DNA of 50,890 bases from Clostridia bacterium (GCA_026418695.1 JAOAAU010000152.1:1-50890), one strand, 5' to 3'; shown: positions 17,392 to 26,259, counted from the first letter of the stretch. The notes: generated from the sequence alone by a model not told the origin. A program made the numbers and translations.

Positions 17392-17991
17392 TTATTTGAA
17401 TGGCTCTACCGGATAGCCAATTCTATATTTCCCACGGGTTTGAACCCCGCCAATTCCTTTATATCCTGTAATAGTATTTCCAACGATGTCCATCGGATCA
17501 AGCACCTTCTCAATACTTGTCAGGGCCACTTTCTGGCAAACTAAAACCGGATCCAGTGCATGGATTAAAACCCTATACGGAGCGCTGGCAAAATTGGCGC
17601 CTGCATCTATTATTTGATGATACAGTGATTGGCATGCACCCGCAAAAATTACCAAACTATCAGGGTTTTTTTCATAGCGTCTTGCTTCTTTTACAGCTTC
17701 AATGAAATGCTTCGAATTTCTATAGTTATCTATGTTCTGATAATTTGACTCGCCCTTGATCATGCCGTCATGACCCGTCAGGACAAGAATGTCCGGCTTG
17801 TGCTCCTGAAGCAGATCGTACACAGCCCCTGCCTGGTCTTTCTCCGTAATGCTGATCCCCACAGCCTCTATGCCGAGCTTTTTATACTGCTCAATGCAGA
17901 TATCCAAATAGTCTTTGTCCCCATCCAAATGAAGTACTTTTCCTGCTCTGGTAAATTTGCCGATCTTTTCTTTTGGAGTATTCCTAATCAT
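17392..17991 (-). CDS. yabG: YabG sporulation protease, C-terminal part (catalytic)
   Basis: 199 residues matching the protease region of YabG (peptidase U57) from GKVLHLDGDKDYLD to the C terminus. His74 in VLTGHDG and Cys120 in VIFAGACQS are the conserved candidates for catalysis. The frame opens with an ATG that overlaps the stop of the N-terminal half by one base, but this start has only a distant GGGA, and a normal YabG has no break here. Joining the two frames by a -1 shift at the A7 run adds one Val and gives 290 residues, the length of Bacillus subtilis YabG. So this is either a real split, a programmed shift, or a one-base error in the run. YabG trims coat proteins late in sporulation. 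Confidence 0.85.
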   Translation of the reverse strand: MIRNTPKEKIGKFTRAGKVLHLDGDKDYLDICIEQYKKLGIEAVGISITEKDQAGAVYDLLQEHKPDILVLTGHDGMIKGESNYQNIDNYRNSKHFIEAVKEARRYEKNPDSLVIFAGACQSLYHQIIDAGANFASAPYRVLIHALDPVLVCQKVALTSIEKVLDPMDIVGNTITGYKGIGGVQTRGKYRIGYPVEPFK

Positions 17992-18263
17992 TACTTTTTT
18001 TGATATCCCATTTGACTGGACATGGCCATTTGCCTGAACTTTCGATCGATCTTTCTGCTCATTTCCATGTTGTGGTGGCTGATATCCTGCTCCGACTGTA
18101 CCACCAGGTCCTCTTCAGGCGCATCTGCTTCTATTCTGTAACAAATCCCCTTGAGGACAACGATTTTCCTGTTTCCGTCGTTTTTGATATCTGCAACCTT
18201 AAACATGATATCCATCCCGTAGGATTTCCTGGCAACCACATCTCCAATCCTCAGTTCGCCCAT
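17991..18263 (-). CDS. yabG: YabG, N-terminal part (separated by a frame break)
   Basis: 90 residues matching the YabG N-terminal beta domain (MGELRIGDVVARKSYGMD), followed by a helical linker with many Met and Gln residues. The start at 18263 has AGAAGGTG with a good spacer; a GTG at 18272 would add three residues. The frame ends QKK-stop at a CAA AAA AAG TAA sequence. A -1 slip on A AAA AAG would read GTA ATG ATT and continue into the protease part. On its own this fragment lacks any catalytic residue. See the finding on the frame break. Confidence 0.85.
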   Translation of the reverse strand: MGELRIGDVVARKSYGMDIMFKVADIKNDGNRKIVVLKGICYRIEADAPEEDLVVQSEQDISHHNMEMSRKIDRKFRQMAMSSQMGYQKK

Positions 18264-18336
18264 AAAAATCACCTTCTATGCGTTGTTTGTAGTATATAAT
18301 ATGTGTCTGAGATTTTTTATGTGAACAAAATTAAGG

Positions 18337-18366
18337 TTGAAATCTACTGCTCCAAAAGGATATAAT
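18337..18366 (+). promoter_or_regulatory. Candidate sigma-A promoter of fhs
   Basis: TTGAAA (18337-18342) and TATAAT (18361-18366) with an 18-base spacer, start near 18373, about 65 bases upstream of the fhs start codon. Confidence 0.6.
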
Positions 18367-18437
18367 CTTATGGTGAAATATACGTGGATTTTTGGACAAT
18401 GTCTTATGATATATACAAATTAAGGAGGTTACCTTCA

Positions 18438-20108
18438 ATGCTAACGGATATTGAAATCGCTCAAGGCTGTAAAATGCAGCCTGTTAGTCAGATTGCTGCT
18501 GCCCTGGATATCTCCGATGATGAACTTGAACTCTACGGGAAATATAAAGCCAAGCTAACCCAAACCTTATGGGAACGACTGAAAGATCGTAAAAACGGAA
18601 AGTTGGTCCTTGTAACAGCGATTAACCCTACTCCTGCCGGTGAGGGAAAGACAACCACTACCGTAGGTCTTGGGCAGGCAATGTCCAAGATTGGGAAAAA
18701 AGCAGTTATCGCATTGAGAGAACCGTCCCTGGGTCCTGTAATGGGTGTTAAAGGCGGTGCCGCAGGCGGAGGATACGCACAGGTGGTCCCCATGGAAGAT
18801 ATCAATTTGCACTTTACCGGGGATATGCACGCCATTACGACTGCAAACAACTTATTATCTGCCGCCATCGACAATCACATTCAGCAAGGCAATTCCCTGG
18901 GAATTGATCCGCGTCAAATCATTTGGAAGCGTGCCATGGATATGAATGACCGTGCCTTAAGAAACATTATCGTAGGACTGGGCGGTAAAGCCAATGGTAC
19001 TCCCCGTGAAGACGGTTTTCTCATCACGGTTGCCTCCGAAGTTATGGCCATTCTCTGTCTGGCTTCTGACTTGATGGATCTGAAGGAGCGCCTTGGGAAA
19101 ATCATCATTGGCTATAGTTATACAGGAGTCCCGATCACTGCCAAGGACCTTAAAGTCGACGGCGCCATGACACTGCTTTTGAAGGATGCCATCAAGCCAA
19201 ACCTGGTTCAGACCCTGGAAAATACTCCTGCCTTAATGCATGGAGGTCCTTTTGCCAATATCGCTCACGGCTGCAATAGTGTAACTGCTACAAAATACGC
19301 TTTGAAGCTCGCGGACTATGTAATTACAGAGGCCGGTTTTGGTGCCGATCTGGGTGCAGAGAAGTTCTTCAATATCAAATGCAGATATGCAGGCCTTAAA
19401 CCCGATGCTGTTGTTCTGGTGGCAACCATTCGAGCACTTAAATACAACGGTGGACTGCGAAAAGATGAGTTGAAGCCGGAAAATCTTGAAGCGTTGAAAA
19501 AAGGAATTGTAAACCTTGAAAAGCATATTGAGAATCTGAAAAAATTTGGTGTACCTGTGATTGTCGCCATCAATCACTTTGATACAGATTCCGACAACGA
19601 GGTTGCCTTTGTAAAAGATTTTTGCAATGAAAAAAGCGTCCCTGTTGCCTTCTCTCAGGTTTTCGCCAAAGGCGGCGAAGGCGGAGTGGAATTAGCGGAA
19701 AAACTTGTTGAAATGATCGATTCCCAGCCATCTAACTTCAAACCCCTATATGATGAAAAACTGCCGATCAGGGGAAAGATTGAAATCATTGCGAAGGAGA
19801 TTTATGGTGCCAGGGGAGTAGCCTATACTCCAGCCGCAGATAAGGCCATTAAGAAGATTGAGGAGATGGGGATGGATCAGCTGCCCATCTGTATGGCAAA
19901 GACTCAGTATTCTCTCTCAGATAATCCCTCCTTGCTTGGAAGGCCAGCTGGCTTTGATATCACCGTAAGAGAAATCAAGCTTTCTGCCGGGGCCGGCTTT
20001 ATTGTGGCCATTACCGGTGAAATCATGACGATGCCCGGTCTGCCCAAGGTTCCAGCTGCGGAAAAGATCGATATCAGTGAGGATGGCATCATTACAGGGT
20101 TATTTTAA
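18438..20108 (+). CDS. fhs: Formate-tetrahydrofolate ligase
   Basis: A 556-residue enzyme that makes 10-formyl-tetrahydrofolate from formate, THF and ATP, in one-carbon metabolism. The family start [20 protein letters not shown], the P-loop [18 protein letters not shown], the [23 protein letters not shown] stretch and the C-terminal [15 protein letters not shown] are all present. Length equals the usual 556-557. The start at 18438 has TAAGGAGG; a GTG 54 bases upstream is in frame but implausible. In anaerobes it serves purine and serine/glycine metabolism, and the Wood-Ljungdahl route if the rest is present; no other gene of that route is here. Confidence 0.97.
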   Translation: MLTDIEIAQGCKMQPVSQIAAALDISDDELELYGKYKAKLTQTLWERLKDRKNGKLVLVTAINPTPAGEGKTTTTVGLGQAMSKIGKKAVIALREPSLGPVMGVKGGAAGGGYAQVVPMEDINLHFTGDMHAITTANNLLSAAIDNHIQQGNSLGIDPRQIIWKRAMDMNDRALRNIIVGLGGKANGTPREDGFLITVASEVMAILCLASDLMDLKERLGKIIIGYSYTGVPITAKDLKVDGAMTLLLKDAIKPNLVQTLENTPALMHGGPFANIAHGCNSVTATKYALKLADYVITEAGFGADLGAEKFFNIKCRYAGLKPDAVVLVATIRALKYNGGLRKDELKPENLEALKKGIVNLEKHIENLKKFGVPVIVAINHFDTDSDNEVAFVKDFCNEKSVPVAFSQVFAKGGEGGVELAEKLVEMIDSQPSNFKPLYDEKLPIRGKIEIIAKEIYGARGVAYTPAADKAIKKIEEMGMDQLPICMAKTQYSLSDNPSLLGRPAGFDITVREIKLSAGAGFIVAITGEIMTMPGLPKVPAAEKIDISEDGIITGLF

Positions 20109-20146
20109 TCGTCGTTTTTCTTCAACGTACTTTTTAGAAATATTTT

Positions 20147-20174
20147 GGGGTGGACATTCCTGTCCACCCCTTTT
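20147..20174 (+). terminator. Intrinsic terminator of fhs
   Basis: Perfect 10-bp GC-rich stem (20147-20156 with 20161-20170), four-base loop, then TTTT; 38 bases after the fhs stop. Confidence 0.85.
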
Positions 20175-20251
20175 ATCATTCACTTTTCTAGTCATGTAAT
20201 TTGAAAACAATCTTTCACCCTTGCATCCAAGGTAGATAGAATTGACTGTCC

Positions 20252-21238
20252 CTACAGAATTGAATCAAATTTGTTCATGAACTCTCTGTGGTACTCAATC
20301 TCATCAACGACCTCCTGAAGCTTCGAAATATAGCTTTTTTCCGACCAGCTGCGCTTGCTGTTGTAGTACTTATTGACAACCCGCCACAACTTCTGAGGGA
20401 ACTGCAGCATGACTTTCAGAACAAAGATGTCTTTCTCCGAGAGAGGTTCTACCCGCATATATTGATCAATAATGAATTTTGCTTCATTGACATCCCAGTT
20501 ACATTTTCTCATTTTTCGCCTGAGAAGGTTTGCAACATCATAAGTTTTCAATTCATAGCAGCAAAAATCGAAATTCAAGGCATACATCTTTCCGTCTCTC
20601 AGCATCAGGTTGTGATGGGTATAATCATGGTGACAAAAGGATTTTTCCTTTCTTACCTCTTCAACAACTTCTTCGTAAGTTTTTCCTGAAATCTGCTCTA
20701 TTGCATGTTCTCCGATCTTAAAAAAATAGTCCACGTGTTCAAGAAACAGGTAGTCAAATTTCGTTTTTCCGCGTTTAGCTACCTTTTTTAGTTTCTTGAT
20801 TTCGTCCAGCCTTTTGGTGAAATACTGGGGCAGTCGCCCCAAATCACTCCTTGCGATATTATCCGAAGGACTTTCATACCCCTTGGACGCCTTATGCATC
20901 TGTGCAAGAAGCCTGGAGGCTCCGGCAATATCATTTCTGCTGTCAAAATTGCATTCGATCCCCTCAACAAAATCACAAACCGTATACATTTCCGTATCGT
21001 TCTTTACAAAAGGATTTCCCTCCATCGTACAAACATATCGGTCGATGTTTTTAAAATTGTTTTTATATAAATGTTCCTTGGCTCCATGGATGAACAGGAT
21101 TCTTCCTTCCGGTTGAATCACTCTTTTGAGAAATTTTCTACCTTCGGATGTGGCCAGGATGTATCCGTCTCTGAAAGGCAAAATGTTTTTTACCTCAAAG
21201 CTATATTTTGCCAGAACTAGTTTATCAAACTCAAGCAT
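20252..21238 (-). CDS. CotS-family spore coat protein (kinase-like fold)
   Basis: A 328-residue protein of the CotS/CotI group, which shares the aminoglycoside-phosphotransferase-like fold. The N-lobe has GYILATSEGRKFLKRV with the expected Lys; the catalytic loop is FCHHDYTHHNLM with the HxDxxxxN pattern and the metal-binding Asp is in LNFDFC. Active-site residues are therefore conserved, so it may be a real kinase rather than a structural relic. Members are found on spore coats. GGAGG precedes the ATG at 21238. It is divergent from nothing and stands alone between fhs and a GT39 gene. The substrate is unknown. Confidence 0.85.
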   Translation of the reverse strand: MLEFDKLVLAKYSFEVKNILPFRDGYILATSEGRKFLKRVIQPEGRILFIHGAKEHLYKNNFKNIDRYVCTMEGNPFVKNDTEMYTVCDFVEGIECNFDSRNDIAGASRLLAQMHKASKGYESPSDNIARSDLGRLPQYFTKRLDEIKKLKKVAKRGKTKFDYLFLEHVDYFFKIGEHAIEQISGKTYEEVVEEVRKEKSFCHHDYTHHNLMLRDGKMYALNFDFCCYELKTYDVANLLRRKMRKCNWDVNEAKFIIDQYMRVEPLSEKDIFVLKVMLQFPQKLWRVVNKYYNSKRSWSEKSYISKLQEVVDEIEYHREFMNKFDSIL

Positions 21239-21481
21239 GTTAAACCTCCGCCTAAAATCTTGTCTTTCTGTCTTTCACGTAAACTATGTGCCGGTGGCGG
21301 TGATCCCCAAAGGGAGTTTATGACAGGCAGCCCCAATGCTGATGAATACAGCAGCAAATAAAGGTATCCCGTTCAACCTTTTCTCATCATGATTTTTTGC
21401 AAGCTGTAAAGCATTACCTATGTATATTATATGTGACTCCCTCGGCATGTAGAATTTTGAAAGCAAAATTATGCATCAATG

Positions 21482-22717
21482 TCAACCAGGCTTGTATTCT
21501 ATTCTTCCATTGGATATCAGGAGAGTCTTATGCACGTAAATCATGAAGTATGCGCTATACATTGTCATCACAGGTATCACAGGGAAAGCGTATCTGTCAA
21601 AAGCCATATACACACAGTGCACAGCGTTGAAGTACAAGATGGTCAATATAGGCAGCAAATGCTCTTTATAATTAGTCAGAATTAATATTCCCATCCCAAA
21701 AAAGCCGGATAGTATCATATAATGAAGTGCAAGAACGTGATATTGGGATATCCCGGCGAATTCCTTCCAGTAAAAGATAGTCCCCCAATAATACCGTGTT
21801 TTTCCAATAGTATACCATTGCAAGTAACTCCAGAAGTCTTTTTTAAAGCCTTCCTTTATTCTTTTTTTTGCGGTCTCTACCTCGTTTTGGTCCGTTTCGA
21901 AGGCATCTTTGCCTAACTTGTAATAGGTGATGTTATCCGGCGTCTGCCTATAGTGTATATAGGTTCCCTGAAGCATAGGATTCCCACTTGAAGCCGAGAG
22001 TGGAATGAAGGTTGCGTACTCGATATAGTTCCGAATCCACCAGGGACTCATGATGATACAAAAGCTTAAAATCATTACAGCTCCCTGCTTGATCAGCATC
22101 CCAACTTTCATACGATGTGAGATGAGCAAGTATATGAAAAGCAAAGCCGGATACATCGCAATGGTTGGCCTGAATAAGGTAACTACAGCCAAAAAGGCTC
22201 CGAGGAAAACAAACTTTTTAACACTTGGTTCCGAAACACATAAAATTGAACTATAAATCAACAAGCACAATAGGAATGTAAATATTGTCTCTGTCATGAG
22301 AAAGCCAGCGGTTGTCATATTCGGCGGATATATTGCCAAAAAAGCAGCTGAGAGGATCGCAGCAGGACTGTTGAAAAGCCTTTTTGCCATCAAATAAACG
22401 ATAAGAATGGTTGCCGTACTAATGATTGCTTGAATGATCCTGATAGCTTGAATTCCATCACTTTCGCTGCCAAAGATTTTGAATATCAAGGCTAGAAAAG
22501 CAGGGTAGCCGGGCATGATATATACTGTAGGTTCGTGATAGCTCTGATAGGTCAAGAGTCCGCTTCTTAGTAAATAAACTGCGCTTTTGATGTAATTCAG
22601 ATCATCACTGTCCAGAGTAAGCAAATTCCCATATTTGAAGATGAGCGCCAATCTGAGCACAAGAGCTACTGTTAGTATCATAATTAATGCTAAGGAAGAC
22701 TTTTTCGCCGTTCGCAA
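21482..22717 (-). CDS. GT39-type membrane glycosyltransferase
   Basis: A 411-residue polytopic protein with about nine membrane segments. The first loop has LTLDSDDLNYIKSAVYLL, the acidic GT-C site, followed by YIMPGYPAFLALIFKIFG, the same arrangement as the enzyme at 11741-13105. It therefore belongs to the same polyprenyl-phosphate-sugar-using group, but the two are only distantly alike. The start is TTG at 22717 with AGGGG about nine bases upstream. It is a single gene and ends 240 bases before the CotS-type gene in the same direction. Substrate and acceptor are unknown. Confidence 0.8.
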   Translation of the reverse strand: MRTAKKSSLALIMILTVALVLRLALIFKYGNLLTLDSDDLNYIKSAVYLLRSGLLTYQSYHEPTVYIMPGYPAFLALIFKIFGSESDGIQAIRIIQAIISTATILIVYLMAKRLFNSPAAILSAAFLAIYPPNMTTAGFLMTETIFTFLLCLLIYSSILCVSEPSVKKFVFLGAFLAVVTLFRPTIAMYPALLFIYLLISHRMKVGMLIKQGAVMILSFCIIMSPWWIRNYIEYATFIPLSASSGNPMLQGTYIHYRQTPDNITYYKLGKDAFETDQNEVETAKKRIKEGFKKDFWSYLQWYTIGKTRYYWGTIFYWKEFAGISQYHVLALHYMILSGFFGMGILILTNYKEHLLPILTILYFNAVHCVYMAFDRYAFPVIPVMTMYSAYFMIYVHKTLLISNGRIEYKPG

Positions 22718-22834
22718 GCCACCAGCCCCTGTTAATTTCTTTTTTTAAGCTTTTACATTGATCGGGAAGAATATTCATATACCTGTTTCTCTTTAAGACC
22801 GCAGAGAAATACTAAAGATTAGCGAAAATAAATA

Positions 22835-22863
22835 GGGTGCCTCAAATTACTTTTGAGACACCC
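22835..22863 (-). terminator. Intrinsic terminator of the por operon
   Basis: On the minus strand a GGGTGTCTCAAA-type stem with one mismatch (22852-22863 with 22835-22846) is followed by TATTTATTTT, 17 bases after the porB stop. Confidence 0.75.
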
Positions 22864-22879
22864 CGTTTTATAACTAATA

Positions 22880-23818
22880 TTAAGCTTCTTCTCCAGCAAG
22901 CTTCAAGAGAGCTTCCCATCTCTTGTCAACTTCAGCCTGGATTTCTTCGATCATATATTCGTTTCCAGCCTTGAAGAGGTGCTTGAATCTTCCCTGAACC
23001 TTCAAGAAGTCTCTGATAGGGAGCTTGTTCTTTGGCTTGTAGTTAATGATGTATTTACCATCAATAACTTCATACAATGGCCAGTAGCAAGTCTCAACAG
23101 CAAGCTTGTTCAATTCCATCAAGTCAGGAGTATTATACTGCCATCCTCTAGGGCATGGAGCCAATACGTTCATGAATGTAGCACCCTTTGTGTAAAGAGC
23201 TTTTTCAGCCTTTTCATAAAGGTCTTTCATGTTTCCGATTGCTGCAGTCTGACATACATATGGAAGATGGTGGTTAGCCATAATCTCTGTAAGGTCTTTT
23301 CTTGTCTGCATCTTACCAGGAATCTTCTTACCTGCTGGTGATGTAGTCGTATCAGCATACTTTGGAGTAGCTGATGATCTCTGGATACCAGTATTCATGT
23401 ATGCTCCGTTGTCGTAGCAAACATAAAGCATATCATGTCCTCTTTCCATAGCGCCGGAAAGAGCCTGTAAACCGATATCATATGTTCCGCCGTCTCCACC
23501 GAATGCGATGAATTTGGTTTCGTCTTTTGCTTTTCCTTTTCTTTTCATTGCTACATAAGCAGCTTCAGCACCAGCTATAGATGCAGCTGAGTTCTCAAAC
23601 GCATTGTGAATGAAGGAATCTTTCCAAGCTGTGTAAGGATAAAGGAAAGTAGATACTTCCAAGCATCCTGTTGCACTACCGATTACTGCATGATCTTCTG
23701 GTTTTAATGCTCTGAGGATCTGTCTTACTACTACAGGCGCACCGCATCCTGCACACAATCTATGACCACCGGTAAGTCTTTCCGGTTTCTTAGCAGCTTC
23801 CTTTAAATTGTAAGCCAT
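22880..23818 (-). CDS. porB: Ketoacid:ferredoxin oxidoreductase (pyruvate synthase), beta subunit
   Basis: A 312-residue thiamine-diphosphate-binding subunit. The N-terminal HRLCAGCGAP holds cluster or structural cysteines, and the TPP motif runs from FGGDGGTYDIGLQAL to CYDNGAYMNTG. With the alpha, gamma and delta subunits it oxidises pyruvate (or a related 2-oxoacid) to acyl-CoA, reducing ferredoxin. It is the last gene of the gamma-delta-alpha-beta operon, 11 bases after porA, with GGAGGTG before the ATG. The four-subunit form matches archaeal and some clostridial PFOR rather than the single-chain enzyme. Branched-chain 2-oxoacids cannot be ruled out by sequence alone. Confidence 0.9.
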   Translation of the reverse strand: MAYNLKEAAKKPERLTGGHRLCAGCGAPVVVRQILRALKPEDHAVIGSATGCLEVSTFLYPYTAWKDSFIHNAFENSAASIAGAEAAYVAMKRKGKAKDETKFIAFGGDGGTYDIGLQALSGAMERGHDMLYVCYDNGAYMNTGIQRSSATPKYADTTTSPAGKKIPGKMQTRKDLTEIMANHHLPYVCQTAAIGNMKDLYEKAEKALYTKGATFMNVLAPCPRGWQYNTPDLMELNKLAVETCYWPLYEVIDGKYIINYKPKNKLPIRDFLKVQGRFKHLFKAGNEYMIEEIQAEVDKRWEALLKLAGEEA

Positions 23819-23829
23819 TACCGCACCTC

Positions 23830-25014
23830 CTATTCTCTTACGCCCAGGTAGTTGTAAACTGAATCAACTTTACCTGTGCTTGCGATTTCTAATAATTTAT
23901 TGAAAACAATTTCAAGATCTCCTGATCTTACGTCTCTTCCGCCCAAACCATAGATGTAGTTAATTACCTTAGGCGCAACAACACCTTTTCCAAACATAGC
24001 GCTAGTTATTTCTGTGAAGAGTGGACCACCAGCAGCATTGAAGCTGTCAGCTTTGTCCATAACAGCAATTGCTTTGAACTTGGATAATGCAGCTGTTAAT
24101 TCATCAACTGGGAAAGGTCTGAATACTCTTGGTTTGATCAAGCCAACCTTTTTGCCTGCTGCTCTGTATTGGTCAACAACATATTTAGCAGTACCTGCAG
24201 TAGAGTTCAACACTACCATACAAACATCTGCATCTTCAGTCATATATTCTTCGAAGAGGCCGTAGCTTCTTCCTGTCAATTTAGCAAATTCTGCTGATAC
24301 TTCAAGAATTACCTTTTTAGCATTCATCATAGCCTGAGCCTGCTGTCTCTTATGCTCGAAGCAATGTGCTTGTAAATCAAGAGGACCAACGGATATTGGA
24401 TTTTCTTTATTCAAAAGATATTCTTTTGGATTGTATTCTCCAACGAATGCTTTAACCTTATCATCTTCAAGAAGTTCAAGATTTTCGATTGCGTGGGAAG
24501 TTATGAAACCGTCCTGGCAAACCATAACTGGGAGCATAACATCTGGGTGCTCACCGATTCTGTTTGCCATCAGCATGTTGTCATATGCTTCCTGGTTGTT
24601 TTCTGAGTAGAGCTGTATCCATCCGGAATCTCTTGCGCCCATGGAGTCACTGTGGTCATTGTGAATGTTCAAAGGCCCAGAAAGAGTTCTGTTTACACAA
24701 GCCATTACGATTGGAAGTCTTGAACATGCTGCGATATAAAGTATTTCCCACATAAGCGCCAAACCGTTTGCTGATGTAGCAGTCATAGCTCTTCCCCCTG
24801 CTGCCTGTGCACCAACACAAGCAGACAAAGCACTATGCTCTGATTCAACAGCTACGAATTCTGTATCAACAACACCGTCAGCAACAAACGTTGAGAAGTA
24901 CTGAGGAACTTCAGTTGACGGAGTGATCGGAAATGCCGCCACAACGTCGGGATTTATCTGTTTCATGGCAACAGCCATAGCTTCGTTACCACTCATTCTT
25001 TCTCTTATAGCCAT
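23830..25014 (-). CDS. porA: Ketoacid:ferredoxin oxidoreductase (pyruvate synthase), alpha subunit
   Basis: A 394-residue subunit carrying the pyrimidine-binding domain (NEAMAVAMKQINPDVVAAFPITPSTE) and the EFVAVESEHSALSACVGAQAAGGRAMTATSANGL stretch that closes over TPP and substrate. The C-terminal domain (about 260-380) has the MCVVLNSTAGTAKYVVDQYRAAGKKVG fold. The start at 25014 has AAAGGAGG; an in-frame TTG at 25047 lies upstream of that ribosome site and is rejected. It lies between porD and porB in the same operon. Confidence 0.92.
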   Translation of the reverse strand: MAIRERMSGNEAMAVAMKQINPDVVAAFPITPSTEVPQYFSTFVADGVVDTEFVAVESEHSALSACVGAQAAGGRAMTATSANGLALMWEILYIAACSRLPIVMACVNRTLSGPLNIHNDHSDSMGARDSGWIQLYSENNQEAYDNMLMANRIGEHPDVMLPVMVCQDGFITSHAIENLELLEDDKVKAFVGEYNPKEYLLNKENPISVGPLDLQAHCFEHKRQQAQAMMNAKKVILEVSAEFAKLTGRSYGLFEEYMTEDADVCMVVLNSTAGTAKYVVDQYRAAGKKVGLIKPRVFRPFPVDELTAALSKFKAIAVMDKADSFNAAGGPLFTEITSAMFGKGVVAPKVINYIYGLGGRDVRSGDLEIVFNKLLEIASTGKVDSVYNYLGVRE

Positions 25015-25122
25015 TTTAAACTTCGCCTCCTTTATAACGCGCTGCAAAAATTAGTTTTTAAAATACAGTTTTTACAATTAGCGCGTTTCAACAAAATAAC
25101 ATTTTTCAAACTAAAGTAATAT

Positions 25123-25434
25123 TTACTTACCTTCTTCAACAAAGTCGATAGCTTTGAAAGGGCATACCTTTGCGCAAACACCGCAACCTTTGCAGTGATC
25201 AAAGTCGATACCAGTCATTGCGCCTTCCTCATTAACTAAAATAGATGAATCAGGACAAACCGGGAAGCAAAGCAAACACTGTTTGCATTTTTCCTGCAAC
25301 CAGATTGGCTTCATTGAACGCCAGTCACCAGTCTTAAAAAGGTGCGCATTACCTGCGTATGGCATAATACCGCCCTCAGTAATTTCCTTCCAGGTTACAG
25401 TGTTGGAAACTGTCTTTAATTCCTTTTTGCTCAT
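25123..25434 (-). CDS. porD: Ketoacid:ferredoxin oxidoreductase, delta (2[4Fe-4S] ferredoxin) subunit
   Basis: A 103-residue ferredoxin-like subunit with two CxxCxxCxxxCP motifs (CKQCLLCFPVCP and CKGCGVCAKVCP), giving two 4Fe-4S clusters that pass electrons from TPP to external ferredoxin. Its ATG overlaps the porC stop by four bases, with GCAGGAGG as ribosome site, so the two are coupled. The N-terminal 45 residues (TWKEITEGGIMPYAGN) are the usual PorD lead-in. Confidence 0.94.
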   Translation of the reverse strand: MSKKELKTVSNTVTWKEITEGGIMPYAGNAHLFKTGDWRSMKPIWLQEKCKQCLLCFPVCPDSSILVNEEGAMTGIDFDHCKGCGVCAKVCPFKAIDFVEEGK

Positions 25435-26009
25435 AGACCTTTCACCTCCTGCATAGACCTTTCAAGAGCCTTTACATTTCCTTCAACAACTTCTGGTTTC
25501 TTAGCAAACTTATGTTTGAAAGATTCAACCATGTCATTCAAGAACACCTTCTCATCTATAACACCGCTCACTTTAACAACAGCTCCAAGCATTGGCGTAT
25601 TAGGGAAATATTTACCCAAGGTATCAACGGAAATTGTTCTTGCATCTATTGTACAAACCTTCCCTTTGTAGCCTTTCAGCGCAGGCCTTACTTCCTCAGG
25701 TGATTTTGTAGTATTAATTATAATTGCACCGTCTTCTTTCAAACCAGCAGTTACGTCTACTGATGTAATTAATGTGTCATCAACTACAACAACATAGTCT
25801 GGTTCGTAAATGTTACTGTGGATAGTCAACCTTTCATCGCTGATTCTGTTATAAGCTGTGATTGGAGCACCCATTCTTTCAGGACCGTATTCTGGGAAGC
25901 CCTGAATGTACTTTCCGGTATTGAACGCTGCATCCGCGAGCAACAATGATGCTGTTTTCGCACCTTGTCCGCCACGTCCATGCCATCTTATTTCAACAAC
26001 CTTACCCAT
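25431..26009 (-). CDS. porC: Ketoacid:ferredoxin oxidoreductase, gamma subunit
   Basis: A 192-residue gamma subunit, first gene of the por operon. The start MGKVVEIRWHGRGGQGAKTASLLLADA and the EYGPERMGAPITAYNRIS motif are the family marks; the domain contributes to CoA handling in four-subunit enzymes. GAGGAGG lies upstream of the ATG at 26009. Transcription likely begins about 215 bases upstream at a near-consensus promoter, leaving a long structured leader. Confidence 0.93.
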   Translation of the reverse strand: MGKVVEIRWHGRGGQGAKTASLLLADAAFNTGKYIQGFPEYGPERMGAPITAYNRISDERLTIHSNIYEPDYVVVVDDTLITSVDVTAGLKEDGAIIINTTKSPEEVRPALKGYKGKVCTIDARTISVDTLGKYFPNTPMLGAVVKVSGVIDEKVFLNDMVESFKHKFAKKPEVVEGNVKALERSMQEVKGL

Positions 26010-26226
26010 GTGACAAAACCTCCTCTTTACATTAAAATATATAATTTGGTTACTTTATCCGTAAATCCAGTACCCGTAAGACCTGGTTCAATTGCTATGT
26101 AGAAACAGTGTGACCAACATTCCGGATGCGGCCTCCTGGGAAAGCTACGCAGTTGATTGGACTTGCCTTACGAAGAACAGTAGGATCACTTGATTAACCA
26201 GTTGGTGGTATTATATTTTACCCAAC
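26010..26226 (-). ncRNA. Candidate structured leader RNA of porCDAB
   Basis: The transcript from the promoter at 26231-26259 would have about 215 untranslated bases. On the minus strand I can pair AGTTGG (26222-26227) with CCAACT (26200-26205); CTGGTT (26196-26201) with AACCAG (26083-26088), extended by CAA with TTG; and GTGATC (26184-26189) with GGTCAC (26110-26115). The first two stems share two bases and so compete. CGTAAG near 26166-26171 also complements CTTACG near 26075-26080. No intrinsic terminator follows. I do not recognise a known riboswitch class; function is unassigned. Confidence 0.4.
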
Positions 26227-26230
26227 TAAA

Positions 26231-26259
26231 AGTATACTTCTTTGTTTATTTTTTGTCAA
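26231..26259 (-). promoter_or_regulatory. Near-consensus sigma-A promoter of porCDAB
   Basis: On the minus strand, TTGACA (26254-26259), a 17-base spacer and TATACT (26231-26236). This is the strongest promoter match in the window and fits a highly expressed central metabolic operon. Transcription start is expected at about 26223-26227. Confidence 0.8.

Noticed and set aside
18384..18437. Longer fhs reading from a GTG at 18384
   Set aside because: The strong TAAGGAGG site and family length of 556 place the start at 18438.
21284..21466. 60-codon minus-strand frame between the CotS-type and GT39 genes
   Set aside because: TTG start, no ribosome site, no recognisable family; best treated as chance.
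26101..26170. Possible ZTP (pfl) riboswitch on the plus strand, from a GGCCTCCTGGGA stretch
   Set aside because: The 5' half of the motif is absent and no plus-strand gene follows; the stretch belongs to the minus-strand por leader.
26010..26226. 6S RNA identity for the por leader
   Set aside because: Length is similar, but no terminator separates it from porC and I cannot match the 6S core with confidence.
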